A stretch of 64,000 nucleotides of DNA from the NCBI RefSeq assembly GCF_014863405.1, contig NZ_JACZZA010000010.1, positions 1-64,000 on the forward strand, given 5' to 3'. The notes beneath the pieces are model-generated. The model was not told the DNA's origin, ran no database searches, and saw nothing but the letters and a program-made list of their open reading frames with translations. Made by a program: the position numbers and the translations under genes. Shown one piece after another: positions 26,536 through 34,700 of this stretch. The DNA is from Dyella acidiphila (GTDB lineage Bacteria > Pseudomonadota > Gammaproteobacteria > Xanthomonadales > Rhodanobacteraceae). The number at the start of each line of letters is the position of its first letter. Position 1 is the first letter of the stretch.

Positions 26536-28578
26536 CTAGACCGCGCGCGAAACAAGGCCCATCTGGCCGGACTGCACGATGTGCTCCAGCGGCAACGGCC
26601 GGCCGAGCAGGAAGCCCTGGAATTCATCGCAGCCGGCCTCTTTCAGCATCGAAAACTGGCTCGGCGTCTCGATGCCTTCGGCCATCACGGGGATATTGAG
26701 GCTCTTGCCCAGTGACAACACCGCGCGAATCACCGAGAAGGTCTGCAGATCGCTTTCCGCATCCTGCACGAACGATGCGTCGATCTTGATCCGGTCGAAG
26801 GAAAAGCTGCGCAGGATGTCGAGCGAGGAATAGCCGGTGCCGAAATCGTCCAGGGCGATGCTTACGCCCAGCGCCTTGATGTCCGCCAGCAACTCCAGCG
26901 CATGTTTGCGATCCATAAAGATAGTGGACTCGGTCAGTTCCAATTCCAGACGGGTCGGCGCAAGTCCCGTTTCTTCCAGCACGGCTTTCAACAGCGCCAG
27001 CAGGCTCACTTGCGAGAACTGCATGGGCGACAGGTTGACCGCCACCTTGCACGGGCTGTCCCAGGTGGCGGCCGCCGCGCAGGCCTGGCGCAGCACCCAT
27101 TCGCCTAGCTGCAGGATCAGCCCGCTTTCTTCCGCAATGGGAATGAACTCGGCCGGCGGCACTGCCCCGCGCACCGGATGGAGCCAGCGCACCAGCGCCT
27201 CGTATCCCAGAATGCCGCCGGTGGCCACGGAGGTTTGCACCTGGTAGTGAATCGACAGCTGTCCGGTATCCAGCGCCTTGCGCAATTCGGTGGCCACGTT
27301 GCGGCGCTTGCGCACCAGCTCGTCCATGCCGGGCTCGTAGAAGCACACATGCTGGGCCAGCTGCGCCTTGGCGCGGTACATCGCCAGGTCGGCATTGCTG
27401 ATCAGCTGTTCGGAATCATTGGCGTCACTGGGATAAAACGCCACGCCAAAACTCGCGCCGGCATCGATATCGAAGCTTCCGCTATGAATCGGCTTGACGA
27501 TCACGGCCCGCAGGCGCTCGACAAACTGCAGCACCTCTTCGTGCTGGCCGGCGCGGCAAGTGGCCATGAATTCATCGCCGCCCACGCGCGCAATAAACTC
27601 GCCGCGATCGCGGCGCAGCGCATTGCGCAGGCGTAAACCCAGCACGCGCAGCACTTCGTCGCCGGCACGGTGGCCTTGTGCGTCGTTGATTTCCTTGAAG
27701 CCATTCAAGTCGATCACGATCAAGGCCAGATAACGCACCTGGCTGCCGGCGAGCGCAATCTCCTGCTCCAGCCACTCGGCGAATGCCACGCGATTGGGCA
27801 ATTCAGTCAGAGCATCCTGCAAGGCCATGCGGCGCAAACGCTCCATGGTCTCCACGCGAGCGCGATTATCGAGCAGGTAACTGACCAGGCCGGCAATGAT
27901 GACCAGCACCGCCATGCCGGCGATCACCCAGGCCAGCGTATTGAATTGAGAGGGGTGATCGAGCACCGGCTGACCGGGCCACGGCGTCATGCGGAAAGCC
28001 GCCATGCCCGTGAAATGCAGTATGACGATGGCCAACGCCAGCACGGCAGCCATCTGGTTGCTGGCCCGATGGCTATGCCGCATGCCCAGCTGCAAGGCCC
28101 AGGCGGAAAGCAGCACCGAAGCCGCCACCGAGGCCAGCAGATAATCGCGGTCCCAGCTTACAGACGCCTGCACCTGATAGGCGAGCATGCCGATGTAGTG
28201 CATGGCGGAAATGGCCAGCCCAACCAACGCCCCACCCCAGATCGGCGCCCAGCGAATCCGTTTGCTGCTGGCCAGCACGAAACCCGCCGTGCTGCCGGCA
28301 ATGGCGATCAGCAGGGAGATAACCGTAAGGCTGGCATCGAAGCTCACTGGCGCTGTTGCCCGGTAGCCGAGCATGGCTACGAAATGCGTGCACCAGATGG
28401 CTACGCCCGCCGCCAGAGCCGTCAGGAAATACCAGCCAATACGCTGCACGCCTTGTGCTTCCAGGGTGCGATGCAGCAGCCGCGCAGTGACCCACGAGCC
28501 CACGATGCACAACAGGATGGCGGCAAGGACCAGGCCAATATTGTGTTCGTGCACTAGGCACGAAAAAACCATCACCAT
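26536..28578 (-). CDS. MHYT-GGDEF-EAL c-di-GMP turnover protein
   Basis: 680 residues. The N-terminal MHYT sensor has the three repeated membrane motifs WCTHFVAML, SAMHYIGML and LHFTGMAAF within seven membrane helices; this domain is thought to sense O2, CO or NO through metal ions. It is followed by GGDEF (LTELPNRVAFAEWLEQ, intact GGDEF near 331, no RxxD inhibitory site) and EAL (YEALVRWLHPVRG near 459, ELTEST, DDFGTGYSSL, KIDASFV), all intact. It could therefore make or break c-di-GMP; the net activity is not predictable. Transcribed alone. Confidence 0.93.
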   Translation of the reverse strand: MVMVFSCLVHEHNIGLVLAAILLCIVGSWVTARLLHRTLEAQGVQRIGWYFLTALAAGVAIWCTHFVAMLGYRATAPVSFDASLTVISLLIAIAGSTAGFVLASSKRIRWAPIWGGALVGLAISAMHYIGMLAYQVQASVSWDRDYLLASVAASVLLSAWALQLGMRHSHRASNQMAAVLALAIVILHFTGMAAFRMTPWPGQPVLDHPSQFNTLAWVIAGMAVLVIIAGLVSYLLDNRARVETMERLRRMALQDALTELPNRVAFAEWLEQEIALAGSQVRYLALIVIDLNGFKEINDAQGHRAGDEVLRVLGLRLRNALRRDRGEFIARVGGDEFMATCRAGQHEEVLQFVERLRAVIVKPIHSGSFDIDAGASFGVAFYPSDANDSEQLISNADLAMYRAKAQLAQHVCFYEPGMDELVRKRRNVATELRKALDTGQLSIHYQVQTSVATGGILGYEALVRWLHPVRGAVPPAEFIPIAEESGLILQLGEWVLRQACAAAATWDSPCKVAVNLSPMQFSQVSLLALLKAVLEETGLAPTRLELELTESTIFMDRKHALELLADIKALGVSIALDDFGTGYSSLDILRSFSFDRIKIDASFVQDAESDLQTFSVIRAVLSLGKSLNIPVMAEGIETPSQFSMLKEAGCDEFQGFLLGRPLPLEHIVQSGQMGLVSRAV

Positions 28579-28970
28579 GAGCGGCTCGCAGGGGCAACTT
28601 CCGTTGTGGCAGTCGACGCGCCAATCGTCCCGGCGAGACTACGCCTTTAAATTCCGGCGCAAAAGCAGGCCGTCATGCATTTATATCGGTAAAAGGGGGT
28701 AAACCTGAAGCAGGATGCAGCCCGAAGGAGCTCCCGAGGAGGCCTTTCAGCCATCCCGGTGCTGCAAATCGACCTTGGATAAGGCGCATCTTGCGGCATA
28801 TAGGCTTTCGGCCAACTGTCGCATGGGTGCCCATGGCGAGCCCTCAGGGCAACGGGACGAAGCGAGGCTGGCCTTGCGGGCCATGTGGCCGTCATTTCAG
28901 GACATTCGGCAATAGAACCGAACGCTTGGGATTCCCCCGGTTTCGCCTACGTGCACCGATGCCGCAAGGC

Positions 28971-29050
28971 CGTCATTCCCGTGAAAACGGGGATCCAAGT
29001 TGACCTTTGCATCAGAGCCAAATGGATTCCTGCTTTTGCGGGAATGACAG
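28971..29050. repeat. REP-like inverted repeat pair
   Basis: The left arm begins CGTCATTCCCGTGAAAACGG (28971) and the right arm ends TGCTTTTGCGGGAATGACAG (29050). They are imperfect inverted copies of about 27 bases, each with its own inner hairpin, separated by about 25 bases. The same core (GTCATTCCCGC / GCGGGAATGAC) recurs at 59386 and in the array at 16547-16810. Confidence 0.85.
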
Positions 29051-29277
29051 CCACGCGATTGGAAATGTCATGCATCAATGGACGGCCCACTGGCTCGCTT
29101 GACAAAACCCGTATTAATAGACTGCGATAGAAGGCGCTGGGGCGAAAATCGACCAGAGCGACCAGGGGCAATCAACAGGCAAATCCTTGGAATGATGCTG
29201 CGAACAGCTATTTCGCAGCAGCCGCGCTCGCGTCGACTCAAGGACGTTTGACCTATTGCACTCCAAGGAGGTTTTGC

Positions 29278-29340
29278 GTGACGAATACCGGCCCCGGTCC
29301 TTGGTCACGAAAACAGGAGAGAAACCGCCACCCCCATTAA
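29278..29340 (+). CDS. possible 20-residue leader peptide
   Basis: GTG 29278 follows a perfect AAGGAGG at optimal spacing and opens a 20-codon frame (VTNTGPGPWSRKQERNRHPH) ending TAA at 29340, 76 bases before the YVTN gene. The peptide is basic and shows no known motif. It might be a translated leader, the dead 5' end of an older gene, or a chance frame. Evidence is the ribosome binding site only. Confidence 0.25.
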   Translation: MTNTGPGPWSRKQERNRHPH

Positions 29341-29416
29341 CTCCGTCAGGTTTCAGGCTGCGAATAGCTTCAGGAACGGCGCCTTGCCGCGCCCCTATCT
29401 TCTATCGAGGTATTCC

Positions 29417-30412
29417 ATGACGAATGAACAACCGGCGTTGAAAAAGCAACTCACGGCACACCGCTTCGCTCGATGCACCCTCCCCTTGCTGGTGGCGCTG
29501 ACGGCATTGCCGGCTTTTGCCGACAACAACCACGCATATGTGGCGAATGAAAACGACAATACCGTTTCAGTGATCGACCTGGCCACCAATGCCGTCACCG
29601 CGACGGTGCCGGTCGGCAATGCGCCACTGTCGCTCGCAGTAAGCCCCAATGGCGGCCGCGTATATGTGGCCAACGCCAATGACAACACCGTCTCCGTGAT
29701 CGACGCTGCCAGCAACACCGTAACCGGTACGATTACGGTGGGAAATACGCCCGGCGCGATCGTGGTCAGCCCGAACGGCGCCGATGCGTATGTCGCCAAT
29801 GCCAATGCCGCTACCGTCTCAGTCATTGATACGGCCTCCGGCACCGTCATCGCCACCGTGCCTGTCGGCACCATCCCCCTCTCCATCACCGCCAGCCCCA
29901 ATGGCGCCCATGTGTATGTGGGCAACGTCGTCGACAACACGGTCTCCGTTATCGACACAGGCACCAACACGGTGAGTGCCACCGTGCCCGTTGGAAACAG
30001 CCCTTTCGGCGTAGCTGCAGGCCCCTTCGGCGCGCGCGTTTATGTCGCCAACTTGGGCGACAATGACGTCTCCGTGATCGATACGTCCACCAACACGGTC
30101 GGCGCGACGGTGGCCACGGGCAATAGCCCCGCCGCCATTGCCACGGGAGTTCTCGGCGCACGGGTATACGTGGCGAACAATACCGACAACACCGTCTCGG
30201 TCATCAATACGCTCAACAATAGCGTAGTGGCCACGACGCCCGTCGGCTCCGCGCCGGGAGCCGTTGCCGTAAGCCGCGATTCCGGCCGTGTATATGTGGC
30301 CAATACGTCTTCCAATAGCGTCTCGGTGATCAGCCCACTCACTCAAAAGGTCATTGCCACCATTAACGTAGGCAACCAGCCGATCGCGGTGGCGACGCAG
30401 CCAGAATGGTGA
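29417..30412 (+). CDS. secreted YVTN-family beta-propeller repeat protein
   Basis: 331 residues from ATG 29417 (GAGG seven bases upstream). A signal peptide (ARCTLPLLVALTALPAFA) is followed by about seven near-perfect 42-residue blades of the form VYVANxxDNTVSVIDxxTNxVxATVPVGNxPxxxAxSPNGxR. These are the YVTN surface-layer/cell-surface repeats and should fold into one closed propeller of seven blades. Such proteins mediate protein or ligand contacts; some are quinoprotein-like, but no cofactor site is visible. The high identity between blades suggests recent internal duplication. Transcribed alone. Confidence 0.88.
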   Translation: MTNEQPALKKQLTAHRFARCTLPLLVALTALPAFADNNHAYVANENDNTVSVIDLATNAVTATVPVGNAPLSLAVSPNGGRVYVANANDNTVSVIDAASNTVTGTITVGNTPGAIVVSPNGADAYVANANAATVSVIDTASGTVIATVPVGTIPLSITASPNGAHVYVGNVVDNTVSVIDTGTNTVSATVPVGNSPFGVAAGPFGARVYVANLGDNDVSVIDTSTNTVGATVATGNSPAAIATGVLGARVYVANNTDNTVSVINTLNNSVVATTPVGSAPGAVAVSRDSGRVYVANTSSNSVSVISPLTQKVIATINVGNQPIAVATQPEW

Positions 30413-30456
30413 GATAGCGGCCGAATCAGGCGGCATGAGTGCGTACAAGAAAAACA

Positions 30457-30486
30457 GAATAGCCATCGCTTAAGCGATGGCTATTC
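30457..30486 (-). terminator. Rho-independent terminator of the small secreted-protein gene (minus strand)
   Basis: Perfect 14-bp arms GAATAGCCATCGCT and AGCGATGGCTATTC around TA. On the minus strand it is followed by CTGTTTTTCTT, a T-rich tail, so it fits the gene ending at 30560. It may also stop the converging YVTN transcript. Confidence 0.8.
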
Positions 30487-30559
30487 TTCGGTCGATTGAT
30501 TCGTCCTGATGAACAAGGCGCGAGGCAGAGGCCAGCCCAACCCTCCAGGGTCTGCTTGT

Positions 30560-31009
30560 TCAGCGCATACGCTCAAGATCTGAAAATTGCTTTTCGATTG
30601 CCTCGCAAAGTTTACTGGCGGATGCGGGACAACTGGACTTGGCCTGCGTCCGTATAACCGTGGACTGGACTGGCGTCATCAGGTCGTCGAGATGCCGTAT
30701 CACGAAACCTTCGAATTCCGGGTGCGCAATGGCCAACTTATTCAGCTCGCCGACTTGATCCCAGTGCGCCGCGAGCAGATCTGCGATGGAATCACTGTAG
30801 CCTTCGGCAATAGCGCCGTCGTCGCACTGTTTGTAGTGCTGATAGGAGGTAAAAACGCTCGCCCATGTTTTGAGGGTTGAGGCTTCCGTTTCGGCCTGAA
30901 TAGCCTGCTCGCGAGTGCATTGCTGCTGCGATGCCATTACATCTGATATGCACGTGCACGCGAGAAGTAACACCGCAGTACTAAGCCCCTTCCGCCAAAC
31001 AGACGACAC
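30560..31009 (-). CDS. small secreted protein, possible orphan Rhs immunity protein
   Basis: 149 residues if GTG 31009 is used; this start gives a credible signal peptide (VWRKGLSTAVLLLACTCISDVMA). The open frame continues upstream to 31522, but that part is antisense or out of frame with Rhs scraps and is not believed. The mature protein reads SQQQCTREQAIQAETEASTL, SYQHYKQCDDGAIAEGYSDS, FEGFVIRHLDDLM and SSCPASASKLCEAI, with four cysteines. I have an impression of similar proteins near Rhs genes but cannot name the family. Position directly behind an Rhs-core scrap suggests an orphan immunity protein against a periplasmic toxin. Start and role are uncertain. Confidence 0.55.
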   Translation of the reverse strand: MSSVWRKGLSTAVLLLACTCISDVMASQQQCTREQAIQAETEASTLKTWASVFTSYQHYKQCDDGAIAEGYSDSIADLLAAHWDQVGELNKLAIAHPEFEGFVIRHLDDLMTPVQSTVIRTQAKSSCPASASKLCEAIEKQFSDLERMR

Positions 31010-31020
31010 GGTAGTAGCGC

Positions 31021-31074
31021 CTGGCTGTAAACCAAGCCGGCTTCTTGACCGAAGTACTGACCGTAAAGCCGGAA
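31021..31074 (-). pseudogene. Rhs core scrap 2
   Basis: On the minus strand 18 codons read FRLYGQYFGQEAGLVYSQ, matching the 'GQYFDxETGLxYN' motif that precedes the C-terminal tip of Rhs proteins (full-length gene: FSGQYFDSETGLFYN). In-frame stops lie a few codons upstream and about 30 codons downstream. It is a relic of an earlier Rhs C-terminal end placed just before the small secreted-protein gene. Confidence 0.65.
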
Positions 31075-31229
31075 GTCGATGGATCTGTGTAATCAACCGA
31101 CGGAACGCATCAGAGTCCGCAGGTGACATTGGAGTGAGCACAGGATAATTGGCGTCAGCGCCGACCCAGGGAGATACCAAGGCATGGGCAGCACCTCTTG
31201 AAGACCGGCAGGATCGATTGCCTATAGAG

Positions 31230-31370
31230 TACATATGTGTAGGTGTTAACTCCAGCTTCGATTCCCGACGGATCACTCTCGATGTAATGACCCGAACCAG
31301 AACCGTAGTCACGAAAGTCGTTTTGGAACAGTCCGGTCTCCGCATCGAAGTACTGCCCTGGAAGCCGGAT
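31230..31370 (-). pseudogene. Rhs core scrap 1
   Basis: A minus-strand frame encodes 47 residues: IRLPGQYFDAETGLFQNDFR, then YGSGSGHYIESDPSGIEAGV and NTYTYV. This matches the end of the Rhs core of the neighbouring full gene (GQYFDSETGLFYNGHRDYDS and on to STYAYG). It lies directly after the terminator of the Rhs operon and then runs into unrelated sequence (VLYRQSILPVFKRCC) and a stop near 31155. Such core scraps mark orphan C-terminal modules displaced by recombination. Confidence 0.8.
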
Positions 31371-31375
31371 GTGCT

Positions 31376-31406
31376 CAAAAAAAAGCGCCGTTCCGGCGCT
31401 TTTTTC
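31376..31406 (-). terminator. Rho-independent terminator after the Rhs/immunity operon
   Basis: AAAAAAGCGCCG-TTC-CGGCGCTTTTTT, a 12-bp perfect stem with A/T runs on both sides, so it works in both directions. It lies 100 bases beyond the immunity gene stop. Confidence 0.93.
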
Positions 31407-31505
31407 ATGACCACTAAGGCGACACGCCTCAATTCCGCAATCACCTGACAACTTATATTGATGATCGTAGGAACCATGATCCTTTTCGCATTTTGATCAC
31501 GACAA

Positions 31506-31793
31506 TTACTGCTTTTCGCCATTCAAGGCATCCAACACTTTTCCTGAGCTATCAAGGAATACCAAAACCCATGAAACTTCTTGCTCATCTAACTCTCGCA
31601 ATAGCGTGAGAGTCTCCGACGCCTGCACTTCACTAACTAAAAAGTATGAACCAACGACCTTAGCGCGAATTAGCACGCACTGAAATCCGTCCTGAATTTC
31701 ATAGTCCACCGCGCTGACCTTGGGAGAAAATTTGCCCCCCAACTCAACAACGAGTCGTTCCAATATCGCCAGTTTCTCAGCTTGGTTCTTCAT
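31506..31793 (-). CDS. probable immunity protein of the Rhs toxin
   Basis: 95 residues, no signal peptide or membrane segment, acidic (MKNQAEKLAILERLVVELGG, DYEIQDGFQCVLIRAKVVGS, SWVLVFLDSSGKVLDALNGE). Its ATG overlaps the Rhs stop (ATGA, 31790-31793), so the two are translationally coupled. This is the standard place and size for a cognate immunity gene. A cytoplasmic immunity protein implies that the toxin tip acts in the cytoplasm. The family is not recognised. Confidence 0.75.
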   Translation of the reverse strand: MKNQAEKLAILERLVVELGGKFSPKVSAVDYEIQDGFQCVLIRAKVVGSYFLVSEVQASETLTLLRELDEQEVSWVLVFLDSSGKVLDALNGEKQ

Positions 31794-34700
31794 AAATTAT
31801 TTGGCTGGATAGGAGCTGGCCGCTGGGCCCAATCGTATGCGTCCGCGGGCACCGGACATCCTTTGGCCTCTGCTTGGCTAATCATTTTATTTAGCCCAGC
31901 CTGAAGGCCCTCATAGTAGGTCACATGTCCTTCCCATGTACCCCAAACATCGTCAGGAGGGGCCATTCTTGTATCGTAAGCCTTTGTGTAAAGGCCATGT
32001 TCGTCTTCAAGCATGTTGTTGTATTTCGTTTCAAGACCTTTAACTTGCGCTTCGATCTTTGCAATAAGCGCGGCACAGTCATCATCCGGGCACGTTTTAC
32101 TGTCACTAGACAAACTTCCTGCCGCGGCTGCGGCAGCCGCCCCGCCAATAGCCGTGGCACTCACTCCGCCACCCGTGGCCGGCGACATACCTGCTGCCGC
32201 ACAAGCGGCAGCGTTTACTGGATTGGCGCAGAGCACAGTTGACTGCAATCCACTCGGGTCCACATAGCTCAACGGGCTATTATTGCCGTAGGCATATGTG
32301 CTGATCTGGCCGCCAAACAAACCCTTTAGATCGCTCTCTATTTCGCGCCCAGTAGATGAATCGTAATCGCGATGACCGTTGTAGAAGAGGCCTGTCTCCG
32401 AGTCGAAGTATTGCCCAGAAAATCCGAGGTTATAGATGTATCCACTACTGATCGGCGCGACCTCGTTCCACGAATTTCCCTGATAGGCATTATGCCACTC
32501 GGCGTTGCCATTAGCATCTGAGATGACTCTGGGCGTACCCAACTGATCAGCGGTAACGTAGGCAAGTGTGTTCGTGGTGCCGATGATGTCCACGTTCGCC
32601 ACCGGAATTCCATCCATCCAAACGTAATCCCGGTTGGTCGCTCCATACTCATCCAACATCTGGCTATCTTCGTTATAGCCATAACGCTCCGCACCGCCTC
32701 CCACCGATTTCTGAATCCGCTGGTTCAGCGCGTTGTACGTGTAATTGGCAATCGTGCTTCCCGCAAGCTGCGCCACCGTCATGCGATTACGGGCGCTGTA
32801 TCCAAAGCCATAGGTGCTGCCCGCCTCGCTGATTGCGGTCGTATTGCCGTCGGCATCAACAGCCCTGGCCGCGCTACCTGTCCCAATGAGCTGGTGGGTA
32901 TTTGCGTTGTAACTGTACGCACCGGTCGCAAGGCCGCTACCGGTTTTGGTCAGGCGATCTCCCGACGGGTTGTACGTCACACTTTCCAACAGGGAACCAT
33001 TGGCTTCCGTGATCATCGTCAGTCGATACAGCGGGTCATAGCTGTAGGTTTCAGAAGCGGGATTCGCCCCCGGCGTATTCCCGATCGCCGTGATATCCCC
33101 CATCGCATCCCGCACCACATGCAGATTGAACGCCGGGCTCGTCAAATCCGTGAGCCGGTAGTTCGCATCGAAAGTCCGGGTGATTTGCTGCCCGTTACCC
33201 AGCGTGTAGGCACCCACCGGACCGAACGGCTGATAGGCAACATAGCTCACCGCTGCGCTGGCAACGCCGTTGGGCGGTGTAACGGATATCGACTGGATCC
33301 GGCCATCGCCGTCCCGGGCGTAGGTCACCTGGGTGCCGCTAGGATACACAATGCTGCTCCGCCGCCCTGCCGCGCTGACGCCGTAGCCGGTAGTGTCGGT
33401 GGTGCCGTTGAGGACCTGCTGCTTCTCGATCACGTTGCCGCGCGCGTCGTAGCAATAGATCGTGGTGACGGTGTTTTCGATGATGCGGGTCAGTCGCCCA
33501 ACCGGGTAACCACCGCTGCAGCCGGTCGTACCGTTTTGATCGTCGTAGCTATAGGTGACGTTCTGCGTGCTGTCCGAATAGCTGGTGCTAGCCAGGCGGT
33601 CCAGCGCGTCGTAGGTGTTGGTGGCGGTAACGCCCTTGGCATCGGTGCTGGTAAGCACATTGCCCGCGGCATCAAAGGTACGGCTAGTGGTACCCGTATC
33701 CGGACTCACCTGCCCGGTCGCATCGCTCAAGCCATCGTAACTGTAAGTGGTATTGAGACTGCTGGGATCGGTGACCTGAGCGAGGCGGTCCAGGCTGTCG
33801 TATTGGTAGGCGGTAGTGGTGTTGTGGGTGGCGGGATCGCTACCGAGGTAGTTGTCCAGCGTCTGCACCAGACGATTGAGTGCGTCGTAGCCCTGCTGGC
33901 GCAGGATGCCGCGGCCGTCGCTGTTGATCAGCAAGTTGCCGTTGGCGTCGTAGCTGCCGTTATTGCTGGCGTTGAATACGGTCTGGTTGAGACCATCGAT
34001 CACCGTGGTGAGCTGGCCCAGAGTGTTGTAGGTGCGGGTGAGCTGCTTATGCAAGTTGCCGTTGGCGTCGTAGACCTGCTCCGCGGTTTTGTCACCGGCG
34101 GCATCGAGCGTGTACTGGATGTAATTACCCAGGGCATCGGTGACCTTGGTGAGGCGGTGGGCGGCATCGTAGCCGTAGGTGGTGGTGACGCCATCGGGGT
34201 CGGTGCTGGTCTGCACAGCGCCATAGGCCGTATAGGTGAAACTGGTGGTGGCGCCGCCCACGCTGCGCGATGCCAGCCAGCCGCGCGGGGTGTAGGTCAG
34301 GTCGGTGTTGACGCCATTGGGGTCGGTGATGCGGGTGATGCGGCCATCGGCGTCGTAGGAGTTGATGCTGGTGAGATGGCCCAAGGCGTCGGTGATGCTG
34401 TACAGGTCGCCGGCCTGAAAGCAAGGTGCACCAGGCGTGCCGCAATTCGTCGCGCTGCTGCTGGTGTAATAGCTGTAGGTGGTGGTTTGGGTGAGGTCGG
34501 TGCGGGGGCCGCTAGCGGTGAGCAGCAAGCCAGTCAGCGGACACTGCGCCGGATCAATGCTGGCGCAGTAGGTATAAGCCCATTGCCGTACGCCGACCGG
34601 CGCCGAACCACTGCTGCCGCAGCTGTAACCGGCATTGGCGGAAGACGGGTCGATCAGGCAGTGCGCCGTAACCTGTCCCGCCGCGTTGTATGCCCATGCT

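Larger units (their letters stand above)
28579..29416. other. 838-bp intergenic region with REP-like repeat
   Basis: No protein-coding gene is convincing. Contents: the promoter of the MHYT gene at the left end, a REP-like inverted repeat (28971-29050, listed separately), a very short open frame with a strong ribosome binding site (29278-29340, listed separately), and the leader of the YVTN gene. The remaining sequence (28650-28960 and 29060-29270) holds nothing I recognise. Confidence 0.5.

Noticed and set aside
31010-31522. Upstream part of the 320-codon frame ending at 30560
   Set aside because: It crosses the terminator and two Rhs scraps in a non-coding frame; a signal peptide appears only after GTG 31009.
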